A stretch of 64,000 nucleotides of DNA from Oscillatoriaceae cyanobacterium M7585_C2015_266 (GCA_015295835.1 DVEG01000026.1:124001-188000), one strand, 5' to 3'; shown: positions 18,707 to 27,476, counted from the stretch's first letter. Numbers and translations are program-made. Notes: generated by a model from the sequence alone, not told the origin.

Positions 18707-18919
18707 ATGTATTTAATAGCTTTTTCAGTTGCACTGGGAGCGCTTTTAGTATTCTTCAAAGTATCTGAAGAAATTTGGACTGTTCTGGCGGCAACAACGG
18801 CCCTTGTTTTCACTATCTGGGGATTTGCTTTAGCGCCTTGGCCAATACAGCTCCTCCTAGTATCCCTCCTCTTCGCCTGGGAGCGGCTCTACTTGTTTAA
18901 AGAACGGAGGCTGGAATAA
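18707..18919 (+). CDS. Small two-helix membrane protein, 70 residues (copy 2)
   Basis: Paralogue of the 75-residue protein upstream. Its motif ALAPWPIQLLLVSLLFAWER aligns with the APWPIQ segment of copy 1, and the first helix also aligns. The C terminus is charged (KERRLE). A weak ribosome site (GGTCTCCT) precedes ATG. The two copies are separated by 276 bases with a candidate structured RNA, so they may be separately expressed rather than one operon. Confidence 0.72.
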   Translation: MYLIAFSVALGALLVFFKVSEEIWTVLAATTALVFTIWGFALAPWPIQLLLVSLLFAWERLYLFKERRLE

Positions 18920-19502
18920 CCAAAATAAAACCAAAAAGTATAAAAAATAAGTATTTCTTACCTCTTGGTGTTTTGCTCCTCCTTCTTGTTGTGGCGGAAA
19001 ATAAAGCCTTCCCCTGAGTTTCTTATTTTGCAAATCAAAGAGGAGGGTGGAAGTGTTAAATCCGCTCTCCTCGGATGCCGGGCAGCTTTTGCAATTCTTA
19101 ACAACTTTTAATAGAAATTATTCAGGCTATCAGCTAAATTTCAGTGTTTTTCGCTACTGAAAGTTAATATATAAGCGGGAAGATTAGCTTAAGGGGTTGC
19201 TGAAGTCATGGAATCGCAAAACAGTTTGCGGAACCAATAAAGGGGTGCAAGCGTCTAATCTTAGAAGAGTTCCTCGTGTGACGAAATTATTGAGGCGGGA
19301 AACGCAATTTACATTATAGAAACTCACTCGCAGGAAGTATTTCAGGAAAAAGATTATATTTAGATAGGATAGAATGGCAAAATATTTGAAAGTACAGTAA
19401 AACTGCCTGCGCTCGCTATCTGCAACAAAATGTTGCTATTGGAGTGCAAAAGATGGAAATAATTACCTTTTCCTTCGATAGAAAAGATTCAAGAGGTAGG
19501 CA
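18920..19502. other. Intergenic region, 583 bases, with one structured segment
   Basis: No convincing frame. The left half has GAGGAG (19040-19045) that can pair with CTCCTC (19067-19072). The middle holds the candidate RNA at 19180-19262 (listed separately). The right half is A+T-rich with one GCGCTCGC octamer at 19409. Confidence 0.5.
19180..19262 (+). ncRNA. Candidate structured RNA
   Basis: AAGATTAG (19180-19187) and CTAATCTT (19255-19262) make a perfect 8-base closing stem. Inside it CGCAAA-ACAG-TTTGCG forms a perfect hairpin (19214-19229). The remaining interior is G-rich single strand (AAGGGGTTGC, AAAGGGGTGC). Not matched to any known class by eye. It lies about 240 bases upstream of the secreted-protein gene at 19503. 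Confidence 0.35.
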
Positions 19503-19973
19503 ATGAAAAATATTACTCCTAATTCTTTTCACGAACCACCCTCTAATCAGACGGAAAAACAACCAAGCCCATTTTTACTGGCTGTTGGATTAACGGCACT
19601 ATTATATTTTACCGTGGGGACAACACCGCCCAATACTGCCGGCTCTCTATCAATAACAGAGCAGGAAAGGGAAAATCTGACACAATCGGTAAAAAAAGCT
19701 GTTTTGCAAGACGTACAAGCGCGATCGCAGGTGCCCATGTCATCCCTGCGGATCATCAAAGCTGAACCCCAAACGTGGCTAGATGCTTGTCTAGGGTTGC
19801 AAGATCCTGGTAAACTTTGCACACGAGCGCAGGTGCCTGGGTGGCAAGTGGTGGTTGCTAACGGAAAACAACTATGGGTTTATCGCACCAATGCTTCCGG
19901 CTCAATCGTTAAGCTGCACGAGGGCAAAGATAAGCCAAAAAATGCTAAGCAAATGCTTAGTTTCTTGTTCTAA
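19503..19973 (+). CDS. Membrane-anchored/secreted protein with one W-x(3)-CLG module
   Basis: 156 residues. A hydrophobic N-terminal segment (about 24-41) serves as signal or anchor. The extracytoplasmic part holds one copy of a module with two cysteines: TWLDACLGLQDPGKLC, then VPGWQVVV and WVYRTNASGSIVKL. Two further copies of this module occur in the next gene. The family is seen in many cyanobacteria as hypothetical; its role is not known to me. The paired cysteines suggest a disulfide in the periplasm. Confidence 0.78.
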   Translation: MKNITPNSFHEPPSNQTEKQPSPFLLAVGLTALLYFTVGTTPPNTAGSLSITEQERENLTQSVKKAVLQDVQARSQVPMSSLRIIKAEPQTWLDACLGLQDPGKLCTRAQVPGWQVVVANGKQLWVYRTNASGSIVKLHEGKDKPKNAKQMLSFLF

Positions 19974-20057
19974 TGCGATTGAGCACTCTTTCTCCTGAAT
20001 ATTTAACGCGGTAATTCCGGACCTGAAATTATTATATATATGATACTTTTACATATG

Positions 20058-20093
20058 CAAGAACCCGGTTTCAAACAGAAATCGGGTTTCTTG
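20058..20093 (+). repeat. Hairpin element with CCCGGTTTC arms
   Basis: CAAGAACCCGGTTTC and GAAATCGGGTTTCTTG form an imperfect 15-base stem around AAACA, followed by ATTTTTG. Similar in kind to the CTGGGTTTC element at 16286. It may act as terminator of the 19503 gene; the same arms are known as dispersed repeats in filamentous cyanobacteria. Confidence 0.55.
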
Positions 20094-20251
20094 ATTTTTG
20101 TGTATAATAAAAGTATTTCTCTGGCTCAGCAATTTTTCTGGTTTTAAAAAAGCGTTTATATAATTTTAACGAATCAACTGTAAAATTGCGGAACTAAGTG
20201 AATGAGTAGTGATGTCTTAACCGTATAAACAGGTGTTAAAGGTTTATTGTT

Positions 20252-21361
20252 ATGCAAATTCTGTTAAATAAAATTTCTCAAAAACCAGTTCGGATTGTCT
20301 GCGCTTTACTGTTGAGCACCATTGCCGCAGCTGAAAAAGGGGCGCTACTGGAAGCGACAGCAGTAGCAAAAACAATACGGGGAATGACTCCAAATACTCA
20401 AAGAAGCGATCGCTTGCCCCAGACAGTTGCTAATGCCGTGCGCAGAGATTTATCGCAACAGACAGGTATTTCCAGAAACAAACTCAGTATTATAGACTAC
20501 AGCCGCCAAACTTGGCCAAATGGCTGCCTAGGAATCCCCAAACCGGGCGAAATGTGTACACAAGCACTCGTCGAAGGGTGGAAGGTAGTGGTATCTGACG
20601 GTACCCAAGAGTGGATATATCGCACCGACAACACCGGCAGCAATGTTCGCTTGTTTATTTCCCCAGATGAAAAAGAAAACTTACCCAAATCAGTGGCTAA
20701 TGCCGTAAAGCGAGATTTGGCTCGACGGATCCAGGTGCCGACAGATTTATTGCGCATCGAGCGGGCAGAGCGCAGAAAGTGGTTAGATAGTTGCTTGGGT
20801 ATTCCCGATCCCGTAACCCTTTGTACGCAAGTGCTCACCCCAGGTTGGCAAGTGACAGTGGCACTGGAACGATATGCCAGCTCCAGTCAGCAACGCTGGG
20901 TTTACCGCACCAATAAAAGTGGCTCTGTGGTGAAGTTAGATGAGTCGGCTACGATTCAACCGCGCCAGATTCCAAAAAATGAGTTACCCCCTGCATTGGC
21001 AAGAAATGTTGTTTTTAGAGCACTCGTTTCTGGCGGCATTGCAGGGCGCTCTTTTGAAACTACGTTGATGCAAGACGGGCGAGTGATTCAGACGCAAATC
21101 ACGGGCAGTGGTATGGGGGAGCGCAAGGTAATTCGCCGACTTTCGCAGCAACAGGTACGTGAGTTTCAACGGTTATTAGAAGAAAGTAATTTTGATCGCT
21201 ATGATCGTTTGGATTATTTACCGGCGCCAGGCTCTGCTGATTATACGACGATAACGCTTACGAGTACAAATGCGACAATTCGCTACGCTGATATTATTCA
21301 AGATCTATTACCTAAAGATTTACGGCAGGTGATTGAAGCGTGGAATAAAGTGTTATATTAA
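20252..21361 (+). CDS. Secreted protein with two W-x(3)-CLG modules and a C-terminal domain
   Basis: 369 residues with an N-terminal signal-like helix (about 14-30). Module 1 reads TWPNGCLGIPKPGEMC, then VEGWKVVV and EWIYRTD (about 85-130). Module 2 reads KWLDSCLGIPDPVTLC, LTPGWQVTV and RWVYRTN (about 175-235). The C-terminal 120 residues (ALVSGGIAGRSFETTLMQDG, then SNFDRYDRLDYLPAPGSADY) look like a separate beta domain also found with these modules in cyanobacterial proteins. Each module is preceded by a basic 'LPxxVANAVxRDL' helix that is itself repeated. Paralogue of the gene just upstream. The last 36 bases of the coding region are duplicated right behind the stop. Confidence 0.78.
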   Translation: MQILLNKISQKPVRIVCALLLSTIAAAEKGALLEATAVAKTIRGMTPNTQRSDRLPQTVANAVRRDLSQQTGISRNKLSIIDYSRQTWPNGCLGIPKPGEMCTQALVEGWKVVVSDGTQEWIYRTDNTGSNVRLFISPDEKENLPKSVANAVKRDLARRIQVPTDLLRIERAERRKWLDSCLGIPDPVTLCTQVLTPGWQVTVALERYASSSQQRWVYRTNKSGSVVKLDESATIQPRQIPKNELPPALARNVVFRALVSGGIAGRSFETTLMQDGRVIQTQITGSGMGERKVIRRLSQQQVREFQRLLEESNFDRYDRLDYLPAPGSADYTTITLTSTNATIRYADIIQDLLPKDLRQVIEAWNKVLY

Positions 21362-21395
21362 AGATTTACGGCAGGTGATTGAAGCGTGGAATAAA
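21314..21395. repeat. Tandem duplication of the gene end, 36-base units at 46-base spacing
   Basis: The 36 bases at 21314-21349 (AAAGATTTACGG... to ...GGAATAAA) recur exactly at 21360-21395. The first copy encodes the C terminus of the secreted protein; the second lies outside the frame, behind the stop. A recent duplication is the simplest reading, since no mismatch is seen. Confidence 0.9.
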
Positions 21396-22187
21396 ATATC
21401 AACCCGCTTTTTGGTGGCGCCTTAATCTGGCTAGGTGAAATAAAGATTTTGGGTTTTCTCTCGGCAGCAAAATTGCGAGCGCGTAATTCCAAATGGGATA
21501 AACTGTGTTAAAATTCATTTGGGCTAAACTAGCGAGCGCTATAGTAATTCCTTCAGTAGAAAATAACACTTCCTGGAAACAGCGCTCGCCTCGCAATCTG
21601 TAAGCGCTATGCTAATCTTTAATTTTATATAATAATAAAAATTTAATAAATTACTCGATAGTGAGGGCTTTCTCACAAGCAAGCTTGGAATAATTGTCTA
21701 GCCTGCTCGCTTTTCTTAGGCACTCACAGGCGTGAGAGCAGCACTTGATACCTTTTCCAGCTCACCTTTACGTTCTCTTAATCTCACCAATATAGTTGAG
21801 AGTATTCAACAAAGCGTTATTCTCTATACAACTTTGGGAATACTTTTTATATATACCTCAGTCATAAGCTTTGTGAGAAAGATAAGGCTGAGGTTGACAG
21901 CCCTTAATTTCTCGCTTTTGTGAAAGAAATTTTTCGCAAAGCTTTCCGAAGCAGCGTTTCTCAGTGCTGTCATTTGCGAGAAAAACGCACGAAAGCAGGT
22001 AAATTTCTTTCATTTTTGTGAGAAAATCAACCGAATTTTCAGAAAGTAACTGACATAAAAATTAACAAAAATTAGCTTTTTGTTTATTTTTATGAGATTT
22101 GGTTGAATTTTTGCTTACTCTGTAAACACTTCTATCACCGGATTTTAATGTTCTTTTCTAGTGAATTCAAAACCAGAGGTAAAAATA
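21362..22187. other. Intergenic region, 826 bases, rich in inverted repeats
   Basis: No convincing gene; frames on either strand here are short and unlike known proteins. It starts with the duplicated gene end. It holds three GCGAGCGC-type octamers (21475, 21532, 21582) and then many short inverted repeats: GTGAG/CTCAC near 21661-21676, CTCAC/GTGAG near 21724-21737, and the nested pairs listed at 21896-22012. It could contain a decayed mobile element or an RNA. Confidence 0.5.
21896..22012 (+). ncRNA. Nested inverted-repeat segment (candidate RNA or MITE remnant)
   Basis: TGAAAGAAATTT (21921-21932) pairs perfectly with AAATTTCTTTCA (22001-22012). Outside and inside that stem there are further matches: GACAGC (21896) with GCTGTC (about 21966), CGCAAA (about 21935) with TTTGCG (about 21973), and GCGTTT with AAAACGC. 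Not all can form at once, so alternative folds are possible. No target-site duplication is obvious. Confidence 0.35.
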
Positions 22188-22541
22188 ATGGAAACCTGCA
22201 GGAAAATCAGTCTCATAGCCAAAAATGACGAGCATACTAGAGAAATCGGCACTCTCATTTCAGTTCGGCGCCGCAAAGATCTCAATCACTTGCAGAGAAG
22301 ACAGCAACAGCGTGCCATTACCAATTCTATGATTCAGATTGCCCTTACTTACGGTTGTAAGAGTTTCAGCCGAGGGGCACTAATTTTTACCCTCAATGAT
22401 CGGAGTTTGAGAGGAACTCCTTACTACAAATATATCAATGTGCTGCGGGGTTTACGAGTTGTTTGTCTCGTTGGACCTCCAAATCCTAAAATTCTTACAG
22501 CCTATTGGCACGAAAAAACTAAGCGTCGCGTTCGCATATAA
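22188..22541 (+). CDS. DUF4258-like protein (RelE-type fold suspected)
   Basis: I start it at ATG 22188 behind AGAGG; an in-frame GTG at 22161 is possible but less likely. Of the 117 residues, the part from about 45 on reads RRQQQRAITNSMIQIALTYG, then SFSRGALIFTLNDRSLRG, ending in LRGLRVVCLVG and a final strand ILTAYWHEKTKRRVRI. That order (R-x-x-x-R-x-I-x-x-x-x-I helix, two strands, charged end) is typical of DUF4258, which shares its fold with RelE-type toxins. No antitoxin gene is next to it. A strong terminator follows. Confidence 0.6.
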   Translation: METCRKISLIAKNDEHTREIGTLISVRRRKDLNHLQRRQQQRAITNSMIQIALTYGCKSFSRGALIFTLNDRSLRGTPYYKYINVLRGLRVVCLVGPPNPKILTAYWHEKTKRRVRI

Positions 22542-22584
22542 TTTTTTAAATTGATTAAAACTAACTTGCCATCGATTCAAAAGA

Positions 22585-22614
22585 CCCGTTTTACTTTACC
22601 AAAACGGGTTTTTT
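22585..22614 (+). terminator. Intrinsic terminator, possibly bidirectional
   Basis: CCCGTTTT (22585-22592) and AAAACGGG (22601-22608) with loop ACTTTACC, then TTTTTT. It lies between the convergent DUF4258-like and hydrolase genes and could serve both. Confidence 0.85.
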
Positions 22615-22618
22615 GATT

Positions 22619-23461
22619 TCAGTCTTTTCTTTGTGCTTGTAAAAATTCTGCCACTGTGAGGTTAAATACCTCTGGCTCTACCAAAAATGGCCAGTGATTA
22701 CCGGGGACCGAGCGTATTTGCAAATTTTTCAAAAAAGTCTTGTATGGCTTTAGCTGCCATTCTGTGCGATTGACACCTTTTTGCGGCTGTATAAACAGCG
22801 TAGGGATCTGAATCGGTTTGCTCAAACCGTCAAAGCGCATAACTTCTTCAAAAATTCCATCTCGCGCTTGCAAAGCAAATTTGCTGCCCCAACTGCCGTC
22901 AGGTTTTTGCTCGATGCTTTCAGAAAAAACCAATTGCTGCAATTCGTTCCAACCCCTATATTGGGAAAGTTTCTTAGCTTGTGCCTTGGCGGCTTCGTAA
23001 CTAGGAAATGGCCCCATCATTTTCAAACAGTCTAAGGTGCGGTAGAGGATGGGAAAGCTAAGTTTTAGAATGCTAGGCATTTTTGAGATAAAAATGGGAT
23101 CAACGACGATCAAACTTTTGAAGCGCTGCGGTTGCTGTTGCGCCCATAGCAGTGCTAACTTAGCTGTCCAAGAATGCCCCAGGATGTGGGCACTTTCCCA
23201 ATTCAGAGTATTCATTAAGGCTTCTAAGTCAGCGAGCGCTTCTGCAAAAGTGTAACCCGCCATTGGTTTACCACTATTGCCGTGCCCGCGCATATCTGGC
23301 GCTACCATATGGTATTGCTCTGCCAGAAATTCTGCCAAACTCTGCCACACGCTCCCACTATCCCCCAATCCGTGGAGCAGTAACAGCGGTTCAGCCCCTC
23401 GATTCCATTCTAGGTAGGACAGCTTTAACTCAGGTAATTGTAAATTTTTACGAAGAAACAT
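22619..23461 (-). CDS. Alpha/beta-fold hydrolase
   Basis: 280 residues. Oxyanion segment LLLHGLGDSGSVW at about 27-39, the family's DMRGHGNSGKPMAG, nucleophile elbow LGHSWTAK (Ser at about 97), a cap with KMMGPFPSYEAAKAQAKKL, and a C-terminal catalytic His in VPGNHWPFL. Typical of haloalkane-dehalogenase/epoxide-hydrolase-like esterases; the substrate is not predictable. The Gly after the nucleophile of the usual G-x-S-x-G is Thr-Ala here, as in some cofactor-free hydrolases. Monocistronic. Confidence 0.85.
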   Translation of the reverse strand: MFLRKNLQLPELKLSYLEWNRGAEPLLLLHGLGDSGSVWQSLAEFLAEQYHMVAPDMRGHGNSGKPMAGYTFAEALADLEALMNTLNWESAHILGHSWTAKLALLWAQQQPQRFKSLIVVDPIFISKMPSILKLSFPILYRTLDCLKMMGPFPSYEAAKAQAKKLSQYRGWNELQQLVFSESIEQKPDGSWGSKFALQARDGIFEEVMRFDGLSKPIQIPTLFIQPQKGVNRTEWQLKPYKTFLKNLQIRSVPGNHWPFLVEPEVFNLTVAEFLQAQRKD

Positions 23462-23559
23462 ACTATCAATTTTTACCTTAAGATTAAAGATTTTAAATTA
23501 ACTCATCAAACAGAAATAATATAATCAGCTAATTTGGGTTGATGCTGCGGGAGAAGGTA

Positions 23560-23994
23560 ATGAAACGAATTGGAAAAGTAGCACGCCGCTACAAATTCTT
23601 CTTTCTCAATCCATATCAAGACGTGCGATTTTCGTACTGTCCCAAATGTGCCAGCAAGACTAAGCTGCGCAAAGTACCATTGGTTATACAGATAGAGTCG
23701 CAGCAACCGATGGTGATCAATAAGAGCTGCCGCTATTGTCCCTCCTGTGACTTGCTGATTGCCCACAGGGATGAGGTAGAAAAGCAACTGAGTTCGTTAA
23801 TCGGGCAGCATCAGTCTGTCGAAAGTAGTAACATTATTGGAATAATAGAAAAATCGGAGTGGCGGCGGAATACTTCCGAATCAATGAAGACTACAGAAAT
23901 ATTTGATGGATTGTATGTTTTTAAACAGGTTTTAAGATTCGAGCCGAGTACCTGGATAAAATTAAATGTCCAGTGGAAGGGAATAGAAAGCTAA
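23560..23994 (+). CDS. Zinc-ribbon hypothetical protein
   Basis: Start chosen at ATG 23560 (MKRIGKVARRYK) because GAGAAGG lies 3-9 bases before it; the frame is open from a TTG at 23539. 144 residues. Two CxxC pairs, SYCPKCAS and RYCPSCDL (about 26-29 and 58-61), form a zinc ribbon-like unit. The body is basic at the start and the C terminus ends in a beta strand with W. Function not recognised. It diverges from the hydrolase gene. Confidence 0.68.
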   Translation: MKRIGKVARRYKFFFLNPYQDVRFSYCPKCASKTKLRKVPLVIQIESQQPMVINKSCRYCPSCDLLIAHRDEVEKQLSSLIGQHQSVESSNIIGIIEKSEWRRNTSESMKTTEIFDGLYVFKQVLRFEPSTWIKLNVQWKGIES

Positions 23995-24019
23995 ACACTA
24001 AATCTTTTTAAAAATAAAC

Positions 24020-24388
24020 TTAAGGCTCGGCAGGAGGTAGTTGAGAAGAAGCGGGAGAAGAAATTGACTCGTCTGATTTGTCAGCATTAGCAATTTCTGA
24101 TGCTAAATTAACTAAGAGCGATCGCAGTCTCATGCGAGGTATGTGAGGCCATCCGCCAGCCGTTTCGATGTCCCGCAGCAGAGCGTACAAATCCTGACGG
24201 TTATCGGGTAAAGAATTAAGAAATAAAGTATCCCGAATTTCTTGATGAATCGCCTCCAGGGAGCGCAACAAAGCCAGAATGGCCAAAGTATTCCCCTGAC
24301 AGCCACTCGCCAGCGCGCGGATATCAGCGGTGAGCGTCTCCAGAGCCTGCTGAAATTGTTCTGTATCAAAATCGTTACTACATCTCAT
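24020..24388 (-). CDS. Conserved-looking hypothetical protein, 122 residues
   Basis: Soluble, helical. Core statements TADIRALASGCQGNTLAILA and SLEAIHQEIRDTLFLNSLP, then TAGGWPHIPRMRLRSLLVNL. It resembles small hypothetical proteins of filamentous cyanobacteria; no named domain is seen. The C terminus is Ser/Pro-rich. It diverges from ccsA, so the 235 bases between them likely hold promoters for both. Confidence 0.65.
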   Translation of the reverse strand: MRCSNDFDTEQFQQALETLTADIRALASGCQGNTLAILALLRSLEAIHQEIRDTLFLNSLPDNRQDLYALLRDIETAGGWPHIPRMRLRSLLVNLASEIANADKSDESISSPASSQLPPAEP

Positions 24389-24623
24389 CCGAGAAGATCC
24401 TTTTCAATTCCCTCAACTTCCAACTTCAATGTATCCAAATGTGTCACAGCAGCATCCGGTAGCAATAGGAAGTGATTATTTTCGCATACCACCCACTCAA
24501 TCCTAAACCCTAACTGATTAGATGGCCATAATCAGAGCGCTCTATTTATCCCACAGGGTTCTTTAGTACCCAGAATCGATAGGATAGATTGAGACAAATA
24601 TTAATTCTAGGGGAGAACACTGC

Positions 24624-25661
24624 ATGGATTTAGTTGTACTGCAAAGCCGGTTGGATAATCTTGCGTTTTCTGTCTTATTTGTGACAATGTTAATTTATTG
24701 GGGAGGAGCAGCTTTTCCAAGAATTCCCTATCTGGCAACACTGGGAACTCTGGGAATGGCGAGCGCCAACCTTTGTATCGCAGCCCTACTTATTGCTCGC
24801 TGGCTCGATGCCGGCTACTTTCCTTTAAGCAATCTCTACGAATCTCTCTTTTTCCTTGCCTGGGGGATTACGGCTATTCATATGATTGCTGAAAATATGA
24901 GTCAGTCACGGTTAGTAGGCGTTGCTACCGCCCCCATAGCGATGGGGATCACTGCCTTTGCTGCTCTCACCTTGCCTCCAGAAATGCAGGCGTCTGCTCC
25001 CTTGGTGCCGGCGCTGAAATCCAATTGGCTAATGATGCACGTCAGCGTAATGATGCTCAGCTATGCAGCGCTGATGGTGGGTTCGCTGCTAGCGATCGCA
25101 TTTCTAATTGTCACCCGCGCCCAAAATGTCGAACTGCGGGGCTCCTCCCTCGGCAACGGTAGTTATCGCCTACGCCGTGCCGAAGAAAAACTAATACCGC
25201 TTTCTACAGTTGCTACAACAGCGCAACAGGCGTCAGTAGCAACTATTGCCGACAATAACGGCGGCGTCAAAACCGCTGTTTTAGAAAGAGCAAGTACCCA
25301 ACCTCCGCAAAACACTACCCTACCCCTGTCACCCCAACGTCTCAACCTTGCCGAAACCCTTGACAACGTCAGCTATCGGATTATCGGATTAGGTTTTCCT
25401 TTACTGACTATCGGGATTATTGCCGGTGCCGTCTGGGCTAATGAAGCCTGGGGTTCCTACTGGAGTTGGGATCCCAAAGAAACTTGGGCATTAATTACCT
25501 GGCTTGTTTTTGCCGCTTATCTGCATGCTCGCATTACTAAAGGCTGGCAAGGGCGCAAACCTGCTATTCTCGCTGCCACAGGCTTCGTGATTGTCTGGGT
25601 TTGCTATCTCGGAGTCAATCTTTTGGGCAAAGGATTGCACTCATACGGCTGGTTTTTTTAA
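24624..25661 (+). CDS. ccsA: System II cytochrome c biogenesis protein CcsA
   Basis: Multi-pass membrane protein that with CcsB (Ccs1) moves heme across the thylakoid or plasma membrane and attaches it to apocytochromes c. The tryptophan-rich heme site is [18 protein letters not shown] (about 276-293), flanked by histidines in LHARITKGW and GLHSYGWFF. 345 residues. A variable, Ala/Thr-rich loop of about 70 residues between membrane segments (about 170-240) is longer than in plastid CcsA. Followed by a good terminator. Confidence 0.94.
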   Translation: MDLVVLQSRLDNLAFSVLFVTMLIYWGGAAFPRIPYLATLGTLGMASANLCIAALLIARWLDAGYFPLSNLYESLFFLAWGITAIHMIAENMSQSRLVGVATAPIAMGITAFAALTLPPEMQASAPLVPALKSNWLMMHVSVMMLSYAALMVGSLLAIAFLIVTRAQNVELRGSSLGNGSYRLRRAEEKLIPLSTVATTAQQASVATIADNNGGVKTAVLERASTQPPQNTTLPLSPQRLNLAETLDNVSYRIIGLGFPLLTIGIIAGAVWANEAWGSYWSWDPKETWALITWLVFAAYLHARITKGWQGRKPAILAATGFVIVWVCYLGVNLLGKGLHSYGWFF

Positions 25662-25692
25662 GTTTGAAGTAGCTTATACACAGCTTACTTCA

Positions 25693-25720
25693 GGGCACGA
25701 ATTGAAAAACCGTGCCCTTT
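25693..25720 (+). terminator. Intrinsic terminator after ccsA
   Basis: GGGCACG (25693-25699) and CGTGCCC (25711-25717), loop of 11, then TTT and A+T. Confidence 0.8.
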
Positions 25721-25933
25721 AAAATCTTGATTGATAAGCTTTAATAATTTAGTTTTATTATTTTTTACAGTCATTTCCGAAAATATTCTGATAAAAATTG
25801 TTTAGAATATTTTAATATTTGAAATATATTATCTTCCATAATAATAAAAACCGCCTTCACATAGAAGAAGAACATTAAATTATATAAGGTTTAATAAAAT
25901 ACTTTAAAAAAGCTAGGAATTAACCAGGAGAAA

Positions 25934-26392
25934 ATGATGGCGACAATTAGATTAATGCACGCAAAAATACATCGGGTGCGCGTCACAGAAGCAAATGTAA
26001 ATTATATCGGCAGCATCACTATTGACAGCGAGCTAATTGAAAAAGTAGGAATTCTACCATTAGAGGAAGTAGAAATCTGGAATGTCACCAATGGCAACCG
26101 TTTATCTACCTATGTATTGCCAGGGGAACCCGGAAGCGGCGTTATTTGTCTCAACGGTGCCGCTGCACACCTATGCCAACCAGGAGATATAATAATTATT
26201 GCCGCCTATGAAGAATGCGAGCGCGCCGAAGTATTCCGCAACGGACATAAAGCTCTAGTAATGATAGCCGACGAAAACAATCGCTGTCAAGAACTTTTCT
26301 ACCAGGTTTTAGAACCCCATGACAACAAACTACTCTTCCAGTCTCCCCAGCTCAACGGGCGAGCAATAACCCAGTCTTGGTTTGTTAGCTAG
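25934..26392 (+). CDS. panD: Aspartate 1-decarboxylase
   Basis: Makes beta-alanine from aspartate for pantothenate. It is a pyruvoyl enzyme formed by self-cleavage at Gly-Ser; that site is seen as [10 protein letters not shown] with G26-S27. Other family segments are [14 protein letters not shown] and [20 protein letters not shown]. At 152 residues it is longer than the E. coli enzyme (126), with an extra C-terminal strand region, which is usual in cyanobacteria. Two ATGs in tandem (25934, 25937) follow CCAGGAGAAA; either may be used. It lies 52 bases before tilS. Confidence 0.93.
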   Translation: MMATIRLMHAKIHRVRVTEANVNYIGSITIDSELIEKVGILPLEEVEIWNVTNGNRLSTYVLPGEPGSGVICLNGAAAHLCQPGDIIIIAAYEECERAEVFRNGHKALVMIADENNRCQELFYQVLEPHDNKLLFQSPQLNGRAITQSWFVS

Positions 26393-26444
26393 CTTCTAAA
26401 AATTAGCTATATCACACTCTCCCCCAATTCTCTAATTCCCCGTA

Positions 26445-27470
26445 ATGTTCTGGACACACCTACACGCTCAGATACACCGCACCCTTCGGCAAAGACAGTT
26501 ATTGCCTAGCAAAGAGCGGGTACTAATTGCAGTTTCCGGAGGTCAAGATTCCCTGTGTTTGGCCCAATTGTTGCGGGACTTACAGCCGAAATGGGGGTGG
26601 GAAATAGCGATCGCTCATTGCGATCACCGCTGGCGTGCCGACTCTAGTGCCAATGCCGAACACGTTCGGCAACTTGCCAATTCTTGGCAGCTTCCCTTTT
26701 ACCTGCAAACCGCTACTGAACCGCCTGTTAGTGAGGCTTCGGCGCGACAGTGGCGATATCAGGCTTTAAGTGATATAGCGTTAAAGTATAGTTACAAATA
26801 TATTGTAACAGGACATACGGCAAGCGATCGCGCCGAAACCCTTCTTTACAATTTGATGCGGGGTTCAGGTGCTGACGGGTTGCAAGCCCTGACGTGGAAG
26901 CGTCTACTGATGGTAGAGGGAGAATATGTATCTCACCTTTATATAGTGCGCCCGCTATTAGAAATAGTGCGAGCGCAAACCGGTGAGTTTTGTGAAAAAA
27001 TAGGGCTAAAGGTATGGGAAGATTCCACCAACGCTGACATCAAATATACTCGCAACCGTATTCGCCGAGAATTAATACCCTATTTGCAAGCTAACTTTAA
27101 CCCTCAAGTCGAACAGCATCTTGCTCAAACCGCAGAGTTGCTGCGCGCGGATGTAGAATATTTAGAAGAATCAGCTCGTCACTTATTAGAGAAATCTTTA
27201 TCACAAAATAGCGTAGAAGTCAATAATTTGAGCAAAAATATTAGAATCAACCGCCGCACTCTGCAGGATGCACCCTTAGCGATACAGCGCAGAGCAATCA
27301 GGCAATTATTGCAGAAAATACTAACTCGCGCTCCCAATTTCGAGCAAGTGGAAAAATTAACAGCAATGATAAGCGCACCCAATCGTTATCAAACTGATCC
27401 TTTTCCTGGGGGAGCGCTCGCGCGCGTTGAAGGCGATTGGATTTGTATTCAGATACAAGGGCAATTATAG
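26445..27470 (+). CDS. tilS: tRNA(Ile)-lysidine synthetase
   Basis: Modifies C34 of tRNA-Ile(CAU) to lysidine so that it reads AUA. The PP-loop is VLIAVSGGQDSLCLAQLL (about 27-44), followed by AIAHCDHRWRADS and the tRNA-binding GHTASDRAETLLYNLMRGSG. 341 residues: the N-terminal domain plus a short second domain (IRRELIPYLQANFNPQVEQHL) without the long C-terminal extension of the E. coli protein, as usual for cyanobacteria. Probably cotranscribed with panD. Confidence 0.95.
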   Translation: MFWTHLHAQIHRTLRQRQLLPSKERVLIAVSGGQDSLCLAQLLRDLQPKWGWEIAIAHCDHRWRADSSANAEHVRQLANSWQLPFYLQTATEPPVSEASARQWRYQALSDIALKYSYKYIVTGHTASDRAETLLYNLMRGSGADGLQALTWKRLLMVEGEYVSHLYIVRPLLEIVRAQTGEFCEKIGLKVWEDSTNADIKYTRNRIRRELIPYLQANFNPQVEQHLAQTAELLRADVEYLEESARHLLEKSLSQNSVEVNNLSKNIRINRRTLQDAPLAIQRRAIRQLLQKILTRAPNFEQVEKLTAMISAPNRYQTDPFPGGALARVEGDWICIQIQGQL

Positions 27471-27476
27471 CTTATG

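Noticed and set aside
21399-21596. 65-codon leftward frame behind the duplicated gene end
   Set aside because: Runs through the duplicated segment and several octamer repeats; the sequence is not protein-like.
21732-21923. 63-codon GTG-start frame with a hydrophobic segment
   Set aside because: No ribosome site, lies in the inverted-repeat stretch; weak.
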